Position numbers and translations under genes: made by a program. A DNA stretch of 64,000 nucleotides from Bullera alba. Lineage: Eukaryota > Basidiomycota > Tremellomycetes > Tremellales > Bulleraceae. Numbering within the stretch: position 1 is the first letter of the stretch; the number at the start of each line of letters is the position of its first letter. The stretch lies in the NCBI GenBank assembly GCA_001600095.1, contig BCIX01000003.1:744001-808000 (forward strand), in the 5' to 3' direction. Positions 22,881 through 34,108 of the stretch are shown here, one piece after another. The notes under the pieces were generated by a model. That model made no database searches and had not been told where the DNA came from. It saw nothing but the letters and a program-made list of their open reading frames with translations.

Positions 22881-25640
22881 TCGAGCGTTGCTTGGAAGGA
22901 GTCGCCTTTGGTTCTTCGTTACGCCTACTGCAATAATTGCGACACTGAGACAGAGCGGTCACCTGGGCTTGCCTTGAGCTTCCGATACACCTGTTTCAAG
23001 GACAAAGGGCGTGAGAGTCTTTGACCTTGACCTACGGCTGTCGTATGGCTGGCTTAAAGGACTCGGCTGACCGTTGTCAGAGGTGATCGTGACGGAACGG
23101 GTCAGTCGATCGTCAGAGTGCGTACAACTGCTCAAGTACTGGCTTGAGAGTCGCGTGTAGCGCGCAACAGTCACTATGCCAGGAGACTGTCCAAGATACG
23201 ACTGCCGAGCGCCGAGTAGTGATGAACAAAGGACTCGATACCACACACCCATATGCTGCTTCACCCCGTTTCCCCGAACCGGCCAGGACCGGCCGCTCGT
23301 ACTGCACGTGCTGCACCCTTGCAGCGTCTATACCTGTATCACATCTGCCTAGGTGCTACAACAAGCCGTTCATGTGGAAGTTGACTCTATAACAAGGATC
23401 GCCCTGGGGTTACATTGCCCAGCCACGCCATCCCCTACTTGGCTCGCCTCCTTCCTGTCTCCTTCCCATTACTCAGACATCCCACTGATCCCGCTCCTGA
23501 TCGATCTGCTCCACATCACCTTCCGCCAGCTGGTCGACCTCTCCACCTCCACTTCCACTTCCACCTGCGCCATCGCCCTCGTCCTCGGTCTTGACGTACT
23601 CGTCCATCAACTCATCTCCCTCGTCGAAGATCGGGGGGAAACTCCTCCCTTGGTCTGCAGAGGATCCTGATGCTCTGATGCCCATCCCCATACCACCGGC
23701 ACTAACACTAGCTCGGGTGCTGGGTCCAGCGACACCACTGCCGCCGAGCCCGCCACTGCCGGATGGTCCGATTGGCGTAGGCGAGCCCTGCTGGGCAATG
23801 CGATTCAACCTCTGAATATGACCATGACCGTGACCGTGGTCTGAAGGGCCGGGTCGACTGAGTATCCGCTTGACGTGTCGTCTCGAGCTTGACCCCTGGG
23901 TCTGGCTAGATCCGTGGGATTGACCCTGACTCTGGCCAGGTTCAATCTCACTGAGATGTCCCGTCCAGCCTGGCATCCCGGTCGCTGCCGAAGCCGAAGT
24001 CCTAGCTGCCAATCGGGATGAACGGCGAGTTGTCGACGATTCACCGTGTTTAGAGCGCGAAATGCCCGGTTCCCTATCCCGGCTGTACCGATCAGCCCTC
24101 TCTGGCGAGGCGAAATAGTTCATCATGTCGGCAGGGGAGGATGACTCGAGGCCGTCCATCTCATCGACTTGGTACGCCTGCGGTTCGCGAGGATTGTTCC
24201 GCTCCCAAGCGGGTCTGCCCAGTCGATCGAGCTTGTAATCGTCCATCGGATACTGACGCTTATCCGCATTGGCGGGGCTGAAGTCGAACACGTCGAAAAC
24301 GGTCGATCCACCTCGATTGCTAGCTGCCACGAGCAGGTTTCCATTGAAGGCGACTTGCCATACGGACGAGATACCAATCACCAAATCTCGGATATATTGA
24401 CCTGTACGAATGTCCCATAGCTTGAGCGTGCCATCGGACCCAGAGACGACTTTCGTTTCGTCGTGTTGAAAGCAAGTGATGGCACCAGAGTGGGAGGCAA
24501 GGGTGTGCTTGAGTTCGTGGGTATTGGCGTCCCAGATCCGGACGGAAGCGTCGGCAGCCCCGGAGACGAGGTAGTTGGGAGAAATGCCCAGAAGTCCAAC
24601 AAGGGAAGTATGCCCTGTGAGACTTTGCAGGCATTCACCGGTGAGAACATCCCAGACTTTGACGGTATTGTCCATCGAGCCCGAAGCGCATCGATTTCGG
24701 TGTTTGTCATAGACAATGCTATACACTATAGGCGAGGTATCAGCGGATGGACCAGAAGGATGGACAAGACACGAGATCAACTCACCCTTCTGCTCGTGAC
24801 CCGTCATGGTATGCTTGCACTGTCCAGTGACGATATCCCAGACTCTCACAGTATGGTCGTAAGACCCAGAGACGCAGTATCGACCGTGAGCGGCGAGTGC
24901 TCGTACAGCCTGGGTATGGCCTTCGAGGTGGTGAATGTGCCACGGGTTCTGCTCCGGGGGAAACGTCTCGAGTGAAGCCGTGCCGTACTTTTGGGAGGTC
25001 AGCTGAGATTCTCTCACTACCGAACCTCCACTCACTGCTATGACAGGTGGCTCGCCCTTCTTTGGCAGCTTCCACACCCTCAGACCTGCGTCCCGACTGC
25101 CAGTCACGATCATGGGGTACGGTGGTTGATACTCTCCAGTGGCCTGATCGAGGACCGGCTCGACGATTTGCAAGCATCGAACGGTCGAGGTGTGTCCATA
25201 GAAGATATGTGCCTCGGATAGGGTTTCGAGATCCCATATCCTCACTGTCCTGTCGGTCGAGCCGGACACCAAGGTATCCCCCTTGTACTCCAACGCCCAT
25301 ACACCGCCTTCATGCCCATCCAGCCGTCTTCGCAGTTGACCAGTGTTGGTATCGTAGACATTGATCGAGTGGTCGTCGGAGGCAGAGACAATTTTGTCCG
25401 CATCGAATTGGAGGCATGTGACCACGTTGGTGCCATGTCCGGGGAATGCACTGTGCTCGGGGACTTGGTTCATCCATGCCTTGCTAGAATGCAGTCGCCT
25501 TCGATACACGTGTTTCAAAGGCAATGGGCGTTCGACTTCGACATATGGCTGGCCCGAAGGACCGGGTTGATCTTGTTCCGAGACGGACGTTGCGGAACGC
25601 ATTGGCTCGTCGTATGTGGGTGTACTGGCCCGAGAGATCG
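21650..25640. repeat. Direct tandem partial gene duplication (two arms)
   Basis: Arm one is about 21650-23170 and arm two about 24270-25640, in the same orientation. They are similar at nucleotide level along WD40 exons and at intron positions, with extra length in arm one from introns and a linker insertion. I estimated similarity by eye only. Confidence 0.75.
22881..23170 (-). pseudogene. Decayed linker region of the truncated Cdc4 copy
   Basis: Upstream of the paralogue's ATG, homology to the parent's linker between F-box and WD40 continues. THSDDRLTRSV...QPSPLSQPY parallels parent TPTYDEPMRSA...GPSGQPY, then a frameshift occurs before the LKQVYRK match to the parent's LKHVYRR. About 90 nt of unmatched sequence follow, then RRLLPSNARM matches parent RRLHSSKAWM. 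The frame is broken here, so translation most likely begins at 22880. Homology fades near 23170, about 300 nt from the parent's stop codon. Confidence 0.6.
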
Positions 25641-26944
25641 CTCGTCGTGCTTGAGAGTCTCTAGCCTCGAGATTGTCGAGTCTTCTCTGTAACAAAGCTT
25701 CCTCCTCCTCTTCCATGCCATGGCCGTGGAAGAGTCCATCGGCGATTAAGCGCTGTCGCCAGACTGATCGCTCCGAATCGATCATCTTGTGCCATTTCCG
25801 GGACACCCTCGATGCCGCTGCTAGCGAAGGCGTGTCGACATTTTCGAGGATCTGCACGGCGATCTCATGGGGCAGGTGGGTGAGGAAATCCCGTTTGAGG
25901 GCTTTACCCGCGAAAGAGGATACCCGCTGAATAGTCGACATTCTTGATCGCCTCATGAGGTGCATCAGAACTTGCTGCTGTAGTTTGTCGGGAAGGGTTT
26001 CGAAGTGTGCCACCAGTGAGGGGAGGGATAATAGCGCGGCAAGCTCCGTCCCCGAACCTATAGATGGCGATACCGGTCTGTGCGCGGTGGCGGATAGAGG
26101 GGGTACTTCTTGCTCGGGGGAGGGAGTAGGTGATAATAGGGCGTTTCCATTATCCGTTGGGATGGTGATGTCGTCGAGTCCTCTGATCTTCTTGCGGGGC
26201 GGACTGCGTCTCGGCCTCGGTGTCATCGGGTCGGCTGAGATGGGAGGCGTTGCAACGACGTCCATCGAGTCAGGCTTGATTCCAGGTGCTGTCGTACTCC
26301 TTCTGCTCGTAGAGTGACTGTACTCGTGAGGTCGTTTTCGCACTTCCTTGCCCTTGGACCAGTTGATAGCAGAGACCATATCCAGCCGCTCTCCATCACC
26401 CTGCCGTGGCGCTTGCCCGTCGGCTAGAAGTGTCCTGGTCCATCCGGGGCCTTGAAAGACGCCAGCGACATCGTGATCCGGGACCAAGGTATTGTCGTCT
26501 TGGATCACTACGCGCCTTCCACCGATGTTGACAGCAAAGATCTTCATGTCCTCCGGTGGTGGCTCGTTGGCAAGCGGGTATGATTCCGGTGATAGATGGT
26601 GGGGCAGGGAGATACTTTCGGGAACCGGCAAACGAGGTAGCGGGATAGGTGCATAGGACGTTGTAGTCCGAGTCGTCTTGGTAATGCTACAAAGCAGGTA
26701 AGCAGATGGAATCTGGGGTCTAAGTGGACGCAATGACTCACACTGTCTCTACCACGGCATCGTCCATTCTGAGCATTGGCTGCCCGTTGTTCCAGTACAG
26801 CCCGCCTGTCGAAGGTCCAGCCTGAGGTTGATGAGGCATGGAAGATCGCGAAGGACCGCTGGAAGTCGTGGTGGTGGTATACTCGGTGAAGGAGTCTGGG
26901 CGGCTCATACTGCCGCTATGGGGCGCAGGGGAGAATGCTGACAT
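23473..26944 (-). CDS. CDC4: Cdc4/FBW7-type F-box and WD40 protein, SCF ubiquitin ligase substrate receptor
   Basis: Exons 26944-26742, 26686-25036, 24987-24786 and 24725-23473 give 1102 residues. Order: disordered N-terminus; dimerisation helices (LVAHFETLPDKLQQQVLMHL); F-box (FLTHLPHEIAVQILENVD...SRVSRKWHKMID); eight WD40 blades from FPGHGTNVVTCLQ to VWQVAFNGNLLVAAS; Ser/Gly-rich tail of ~250 residues ending acidic. Blades carry TVRC, GSRDAGLRVW and AVRA, the arginines equivalent to FBW7 R465/R479/R505 that bind phosphodegrons. Expected role: SCF-dependent ubiquitination of phosphorylated cell-cycle and transcription regulators. The two internal introns (48 and 60 nt) are multiples of three without stops, so retention would keep the frame. 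Confidence 0.85.
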
Positions 26945-28200
26945 TGTGGGATAAGGGTGGCGTGTAGATTATACGTGCTGAAACTGCTGAGATGAAGAAT
27001 GAATCGAGTTCTAAGAAGAGGTGAAGAAGAGATATGTCAGTACTGCTGTGCGATATATACCCGTCCTGCGATGACAAGAAAGGATGGTCACCGCAAGCGT
27101 ACAGGACAAAGGGAAAGGAAGGACGAAGGAACTGTGCGCCGCATCGCGACATTCGCCTGAGCGGTGCATCGCAAGCGACAAAGCGATCGAGCGTAAAGGT
27201 GGGGCTGGAACGGTGGGATGGACTTGATCGACACGAGGCGCCGGAAGAGGAGGAATCACGGTAATTGTAGGATCTGAAGGATTGATCGACGATGGTGAGA
27301 TGTAGATGGGAACAAAGGTGACTTGGAGCCAAGTGTGCTGCGGTCCTTGGAGTGTCAAGGCGCCAGCGAGATTCTATCATACTGGCAACCGTGGAGGCTC
27401 CAGGCTGAGCTGCAAGTAGTATGTTGAAGACCTCACGATAGTTCCAGTGAGAGCTTTCGAACGGCCAATGACTTGTAACGGGATGGGAGTGAGAAGGACT
27501 CACCTATTTGACGGGCGATCACAGACAATTTTCGGACCGTACTCCGTACTTATTCCTCCACCTATTTACAACTCCTCCTGTCTTCGTCGTGAGGATCGTA
27601 AAGTCGCGCTCCAATTATGGAAGACAGCGCAGTGTTCACACAGGGATATCGATTCCGACCTGATTGGCGCGGCGCGTACTCTACGGCGAGTGATCGATTT
27701 GCTGATTTTAGACGAGACAGCACATGGCGCTGAGATGGTACTCCAAGATCGTGGCGACTATTGTGAACGAGATCCCGAGCTGAGTGCTGTACAAGCTTAC
27801 GATGGTGCGAAGAGTAGAGTAGAGGCGAGTATGACGGGTCGGACTGGACTCATTTTCACGTGCAGGACAAGGCGGTCATCCTCGGCTAACGTAATTGGCA
27901 ATCCCACGCGACCCCGCTCAAACGTCTGCTCCAACTCGATCCGCTCTCACCTCGCATCCCACACTCTTGCCTTCACCACACTGTCATCTCCGACATCAAG
28001 ATGGCCGACCCAATCTCCCTCGAAGGCAGCTAGAGGACTAGTTGTGGACGCCCATAGATCCATCAATTTCAATGAAGAATGCGCCTCCCACAACGACTTG
28101 GCCTGCTCTGAGGTGACCGTTAGGTCACTTGACGGCCATGGGATGATCCAGATGGACTGTCATAGCGTGAGCGTATCTTAAGTTTCATCTTTGCCTTCTA
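26945..28200. other. Upstream region of the Cdc4-like gene, no confident gene
   Basis: About 1.25 kb. It probably holds a long 5' UTR and promoter for the minus-strand gene. A plus-strand frame of 244 codons (27447-28181) shows no domain and no conserved motif. A plus ATG at ~28000 (MADPISLEGS) meets a stop after ten codons. Confidence 0.4.
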
Positions 28201-28785
28201 CTTGGACTTCCAGCTCTCCTTTCTCACTCCACCATGAAATCAACCGCCGGTCCAGCCTCTTTCTAGTCTTTCGGTCATGGTGATCAGTTGCAACAGCCAA
28301 ACCCACCTCGCTTCCCAACCTATCAGTGTACAGCCTCTCCTCGGCCTTGTGGTGATTATGGAGGGCTCACTAAATTTTGACTCGAACGAACGATAATCCC
28401 CAATCTCCAGGTCGTCGGCCTCAGCCCAGACGTCTTCTTGCGCCACGACTTGCCGGTCGTGCTCCCGGATCCTCCTCACAAGAATGGGAGATCGATTCGC
28501 TCTACACTACTTCCAGAGATTGTAGTGGCTGTGGTCTTTCCTAGCGGCTTGGGCGCGCCGATGAATGAAGATGGTCTCGGTGGTGGTCCCATCGGCAGTG
28601 GATCAGTTTTTGCCATGTGTGACGGTCCTTGGCCCTGGTGATGAAACTCGACGGACCTCATCTCGACGGCGCGATGTGTCGACACATGCACTAGCTATTC
28701 CCCCCGGCTCGCCCCTCGCTAACGTACGACACAACCACCGCTCAGCTTCCCCGGCACGGCCTGCGAAAGCTCGCGATTTCCCTAA

Positions 28786-28866
28786 GCCCACCTAAAGCCA
28801 CCTGAAGCAACAAAGTCACCTAGGGCCAACCTGAAGCCCTTATAAAGCCAACCTATGCCTGTTCAA
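28786..28866 (+). repeat. Degenerate short repeats of a CCTAAAGCC-like unit
   Basis: Successive imperfect units such as CCTAAGCCCA, CCTAAAGCCA, CCTGAAGCAA, CCTAGGGCCAA, CCTGAAGCCC and CCTATGCC. The CCTRARGC core resembles that of the 4906-4945 repeat. The units are not regular telomeric repeats. Confidence 0.45.
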
Positions 28867-31146
28867 CTGGGTCAAGATTGGGCTCTTGATCAGGCCTTCA
28901 CCAACAGCGCCTTGTGCACTGCGTTGGAGTCATCTTCGCGCCAGCGGACCGAGACGGAACGGAAACTGTCGTTGAAGAACTACCCGAGGAATACAGGCGC
29001 AGGAGAAATACTCGAAGAATACAAGGAGAGGTATCAGATCGACACAGGACAAGTCCAATCGCTTTTCTTTCGTGAAGGTCCCGGTGCTATCGCAGTGGAG
29101 CTCCTCCCCATCCCTACGAGTTCCTGTCCCCGATTCCTACGCGGAGGTTGCACATCTTCTGAGGTCGGATTCAAAATGGCTCCGATGACCAGCGTCACGC
29201 TCCCGATATTCTGGTCATCTCGCGCCGTAAAACTCCGCTGGCCTTTGGCCAAGGGTGCGACATACTCCTGGCGTTCCAGAGGCGTCTTCCGGCTATGTCC
29301 TGCGCCTTCTCGCTGTTCCGAGTTCGAACGATTCTTCGTCTACACCGTCAGGTCATTGAGGAAGGTCCAGCTACTTACCATATCCAGTGGACACTCGAGA
29401 ACCTCATTGATTATATCAAAAAGGATATCCGATAACACACCGGTTGCACACTCTCGAAGGTTCAGCTGCCAGCATGGCTAATGTCCAACTCCACATCGCC
29501 CCCATCAACGGACTCACCGCTATCTGCCTTGCACTCATATGATCCCCTTCCCGTCCGTCACTCCACCACCCCGTTGGCCAATTACAACACACGAGGACTC
29601 GTGCTCTCTCATTACACCTAGCGAAGTCGCCGCGGTCGAAGCGTATATCGCGAACTCGTACCTCGTTCCCGGTACAGCTCACCAATCAACAATGCCTACA
29701 CCATACGAAGTTCCGTCCGCTTTTGGTATATGCAGGATCCAATATCCGGTTTCGGGTTCTAACTCCTGTTCCTTATACTTCCGTCCATGACGTGTACTAC
29801 TCTGCCACTCCCCTCACATCTTGCGACGATCAGGTTTACCATCCTGCACCATTCGTCGGGTGATCTCCAACCGGAAACGCATTGGGATCCACCAGTCCCT
29901 CATCTACGCCGGGACCCAGAGTGCTATCGTCTACCAGGTCTTCCAGTGGCGGATAGACTGTTAGACCCGGGAACACCTCTTGGCCGTCAGCAAAGAGTCC
30001 TCGATCTACCTACCGGTTGATTTCCCGGAATTCTTACGCGGCGGATATCGACGTGGAAACCAAGATCATCTGTTGGACTTTCTCGATGTCCACGACAGCA
30101 AGTCGTTCCACGCCTTGAGTGGAAGTCGAAGGGTTGCTGGGACCGGCGGCAGAGACAGGGGGTCACGCGAATGGCAACGTCCAAGCAGGCGGATTGGCAG
30201 GAGCGTTGGTGGGAGCATTCGCAGCCATGATCGCAGACTGGTCCAACGAACCAAGGCTCTATCAATGGTTCAGCCCCACATATCAACATCAAACTCACCG
30301 AAACATCGTCGTTTGCGATCATATGCCACCCAGAAGAGTTGGAGAGGCCCTCGATCGCCAATGGGGTGAAGTGATGTCCATTGCCCCTCAACTTAGCGTG
30401 GATTGAACGCGGTCCGTATCTATGAGCAGGGTCGTGAAGAAGAATATAAGATATGATGATCGGTTCGGCTTCCAACAACGGGACGTCGAGATATCTAGAC
30501 CCGCCAAACCCGAATTCCTCGAGGTATTTGCCAAGGCCAAACGTCATCCTCGTCTCTCTCGCACCCCTTCTTCCCCCACTCTTGGAAGTCACTTAATAAA
30601 AGAATCGGCAGAAGCAGCGGCGGCACGAACAGCTCGTCGGACTTGGTGCTATGACCGATAGCAAGGCCCGAATGCTACTCGAGAACCTGAAGGCGACGGG
30701 TCACCAACCTTGGTCCTTCATATCGTTCTACGTCACTTTACGTCTCGGCGACATGCGCCTCCTCTGGTTCCCCGGTTTCGTCATTCAGGCCACTGTCTAC
30801 CTTGGCCTTTGGAACAGTGGGCGAGGTAAAACTGGCCCCAATGTCCTCCTACTGTAACGGCCAAGCGCGAGCCAACTGGAAGTCTTCACGCTATCTGCAC
30901 GAGGCTTTCGATGCTCTCCCAACACGACCCCCTTCTCCCCTCCTTCCGCCTCTTCCGCTCCATACGCCCCGATTAGGGCCACAACCACTCAAGTGGCACT
31001 GCAGGAGTTTAGGACGGATTCGCCGACCTCTTTCGAAACCCGAATGCAGGGGCTAAATGCCGGTATCCAACAACTACTCGCAGACCCTCGATCAACCGGA
31101 CAGAACCCGCAGCTCGGCCAGTATGAGATTCCAATGTTCACTACGG

Positions 31147-31207
31147 TGCGAAAAGACGAGTTCGGAGACAATATTCACTGCGGCGCGAAAAGAAGAGTTC
31201 GGAGAAA
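31147..31207 (+). repeat. Short imperfect direct duplication
   Basis: Two ~23-nt units beginning GCGAAAAGA, at 31148-31170 and 31185-31207, differ at about two positions (GACGAGTTCGG versus GAAGAGTTCGG) and are spaced 37 nt apart. They lie inside the decayed island. Confidence 0.6.
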
Positions 31208-31684
31208 CCCCCGACCCGAACAGAAGAGAAGGCCCGACGCACTCACCCGAAGGGCGATACTCGTCGTTCCACATGCGAATAGAACTGGATAGATGAGGAT
31301 CGACCCGCCCACATCGCCCCGGCCTGGACTGCCCATCTTCCTTCCAATCCCCACCCCCGGCCAGCCCGGGTTTCCTTCCACCGTTCCTGTTCATCACCGA
31401 CGGGAACAAAGCAGCTCTCCGCCGAGGCTGAGTAAGATCCTCGACCTCGGGGTCTTCACCATTCACACCAATGACAGGGCGTTGACACACCCGGCAACGT
31501 TCTTCAAGGAGTTGACCAAGCACCTAAAGAAATGAGAGCCTGGGAACACTGCTCGTCCGCGTGGTTCCAGTCATATGATCGACATTATTGTCACCCACCA
31601 TGAACCGGTCGCACGGCGTCTCACGTTTCCAGAAGGCGACTCAATCCACGACCAATATCCCCCGTACAGCCTTGACGACAACCG

Positions 31685-32330
31685 TTGATGGTCGACGACA
31701 ACGTCCAGATCATGGCCCGGCGCTTCACGACTGAGCCATTTGCGATTCGACACGGCTACTTCAACCCGTCCCTCGACCCATCGGTAAAGATCATGGAGCT
31801 CATCCATCTCATCCAGGGCATCGTCAAAGAGGACGAGTTGCTACCACCGTTGGAGAAGCGGAAGATCTTGATACACCAATCTTGGTCTGCCCTGTTACCA
31901 TTCGCTCGCGCTCGACTGGCTCAGCATGAGATCTACTCGTCGCATATCACCGGCACTACACCCTTCGCCGAGCGAGTTCAGCGCATCGCCAAGTTCCAAA
32001 TGGACGAAGACCATCCGTCATCTCCGACGGCCTGGTTACTGCCCCAGGAACGGCGCGTGGTCCATCACCTCGACGAGCCTTCAAGAGTCATGTTCATCAC
32101 GGACGTTGGTGCTGCTGGCCTCAAACCTGTTTCGAGCTTCCGTCCTCATCATGCTCGACCCGGTATGGTCTGAAGAGTTTCAGGGCCAGATCATCGGACG
32201 AGTCCACAGGCAGGGTCAGAAGCGACAGGTCTTCGTCTACCAGATCATCGTGAAGGATACGACGGACGATTGGATGCTGCAACTCGCTGAAGGCAGAAGA
32301 GATGCTGCTCAACTCATGCGAGACGGTGAT
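31685..32330 (+). pseudogene. SNF2-family helicase C-terminal domain, frameshifted
   Basis: The frame from 31685 reads FNPSLDPSVKIMELIHLIQG, a coupling segment (LEKRKILIHQSWSALLPFA), then the RecA-like C-lobe with ERVQRIAKFQMDED and motif V-like VMFITDVGAAGL. At 32123-32125 an extra A shifts the frame. The shifted frame resumes NLFRASVLIMLDPVWSEEF and motif VI QIIGRVHRQGQKRQVFVYQ, then DDWMLQLAEGRRDAAQLM. Removing one base restores a continuous SNF2-type helicase lobe, so this is a relatively fresh lesion in otherwise conserved sequence. The N-terminal ATPase lobe is not intact upstream. A DEAH-like peptide (FLDEAHKASNPSSLLF) at ~32530 lies downstream in another frame. Confidence 0.75.
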
Positions 32331-33579
32331 TCGACGCTGCCCACCGACGCCACAGATGCACCCTCGACCTCCCGTTCCGACTCCACGCTCACTGTCCCCG
32401 CCCAAGGATGCCAACATTCTTCACCCCGAGCTCCACTTCAACCTAGCTGTCTTTGGTGAAATTCATGAGATTCAATTGGACACCAATTCGACCGCTGAAG
32501 CTATCCAGACCATCTCTTCGAAAGCTTCCTGGACGAAGCCCACAAGGCTAGCAACCCGTCGAGCTTGCTGTTCCAGGCAATGGTCAAGCTTTCACACCAA
32601 AGGTGTGGTGGTTCAAGGAGAGTGTTGAACGACCGTGGAATGTCTTCGTGCAGATCAAGGAAATTCCTCGAACTGGGCATGGGGATAGCATTGACTGGTC
32701 ATTCGAACGAAGTACTCCGACTCGGTATGCGGCATCGGACCGGTTCGCAGCCCTTCTGAATCTACCACACCTATGTGGCAAACGAGCGAGTCAACGTGGG
32801 GGTTTGCGTCAGACACGAGCGCCACACGCGAGCATTTTGTCGACCCGACCTAGTCTGACAACAGAGCTCCCCGCCCCATCTCCTCCTCCTTCGCCTCTTC
32901 GTCAAGGTTTGAGAATATTCCCTGCCTTCGCCTTGCAGTCCCGAGGCGACCCGCTAGCAACTGAGTCCTGTGCCGACTGGAACGAAAAGAGCTCGCGCCC
33001 GGAAAACGCTTGCAAGTACAGGCATGAGTGTTCTGGACGTAGGAAAGCGGAAAGCATCCAAGCCTGGAGTGTATCAGAGGGCGAATCGCCACAACACTCG
33101 GCACCAGGCCCGTCCTGCTTTTCATATCAGTCCACTTCGACAAGTGACCAATCTGGCTAGCCCGCCCGGTCCTGCCATCTTCGCAATCATTCGCGAAACG
33201 GACCGCCTCACCAACGCACGTCCTCGACCATCGCGCTGTTTGTTGTGGCAGTGGAGAACGGACTAAGAATGCCAACCCGAAGGTTTCAAAGCACCGACCG
33301 GCATGGACTAGGACGGTTACTGCAAGGAACGCTGTCGGTCGTGAGAAGTGATACCGAAATCTACGACTCACGTATCGACCGCGAATTCCTTCCCACGTTC
33401 CAGGAGCTGGGATTACCCGGACAAAGCACGCTGTGATAGGAGGCGCAGCCCTCCAGCCTTCTCACCAATGACCTCATAAAGCGAATCAAAAAACGTATCC
33501 TCGATGCACGGGCCACAGCTAGGGCTGCCAGCCTTTCATCAACAAAGATAGGAGAGTGGACCCGTCGACAAAGGTGGAA

Positions 33580-33854
33580 TGTTGATGTAACAGGAGGAAG
33601 TCGGCGGAGCCGACATTTTGGGTAATGGAAGAAGTATTGTACCTAGAGTTTTTGGGGGCGCGGAATCGACGGACAACCTGAGTGATCAATGGAAGCCTGA
33701 ACGGCTCTCAAGGAGTATACCAGACGGAAAGGACGCAAGTGTTACTCCCTGGACTGAAGGAGCGTTAGGTTCAAAAGAGGCCCTCGAGCTTAGCTTGCCT
33801 CCGAGAATCTTCGATGAGGCTGGCTAATCTCGAGGAGCTTTGTTGAGCGTAACA
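33580..33854 (+). mobile_element. Candidate solo LTR or 3' LTR of a degenerate retroelement
   Basis: The segment starts TGTTGATGTAACAGG directly after a purine-rich AAAGGTGGAA (polypurine-tract-like), contains the hairpin GTCGGCGGAGCCGAC 14 nt in, and a TAACA suited to an LTR end sits at 33850-33854. No second LTR copy, target-site duplication or reverse transcriptase was found in the window. The call rests on terminal motifs only. Confidence 0.3.
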
Positions 33855-34108
33855 CCACCAGTGAAACCAGATGCATCGAGACCATTATCAGGGGCAGAGG
33901 TCAGGGATCAAGGAATTTGCGATGACTGCGATTGTGGGTGAGTACCGGTTGTTCCAGGTCAATGTATTAGCTAATACTCCAGCAGCGAGATCGTCAATGG
34001 ACTACCTGCACGGATCTGACATGACCTCCGACTACGCACAACAAATCGTCGAGGAAGTACATCGAGGTCTGTCTAGCCCCGCACGAGCGACTGCCCTCGC
34101 GGACTCGA
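33855..34108 (+). other. Short interval with a coding-like plus-strand frame
   Basis: An open frame from 33871 (reading AMTAIVGEYRLFQVNVL, DYAQQIVEEVHRGL) runs into the 3' end of the L-2-hydroxyglutarate dehydrogenase on the opposite strand. It may be the tail of the decayed island. No family recognised. Confidence 0.3.

Larger units (their letters stand above)
28200..33575 (+). pseudogene. Decayed island containing remnants of a SNF2-type helicase gene
   Basis: Coding-like peptides appear in successive frames but are constantly broken by stops and frameshifts (for example VQLHIAPINGLTAICLALI near 29480, GALVGAFAAMIADWSNE near 30200, TGHQPWSFISFYVTLRLG near 30700, FTIHTNDRALTHPATFFKEL near 31460). 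The only family I can name is at 31685-32330 (separate entry). The pieces lie on the plus strand, consistent with one long ancestral gene or a transposable element remnant. Upstream parts are not recognisable to me. No intact ORF over 210 codons begins with ATG. Confidence 0.5.

Noticed and set aside
26916..27503. 195-codon minus-strand open frame overlapping the Cdc4-like start
   Set aside because: Different frame from the gene, His/Ser-rich without domain; more likely 5' UTR sequence.
27447..28181. 244-codon plus-strand open frame upstream of the Cdc4-like gene
   Set aside because: No domain, biased Arg/Ser composition typical of a random frame, no splice signals, and lies in the promoter/5' UTR region of the opposite gene.
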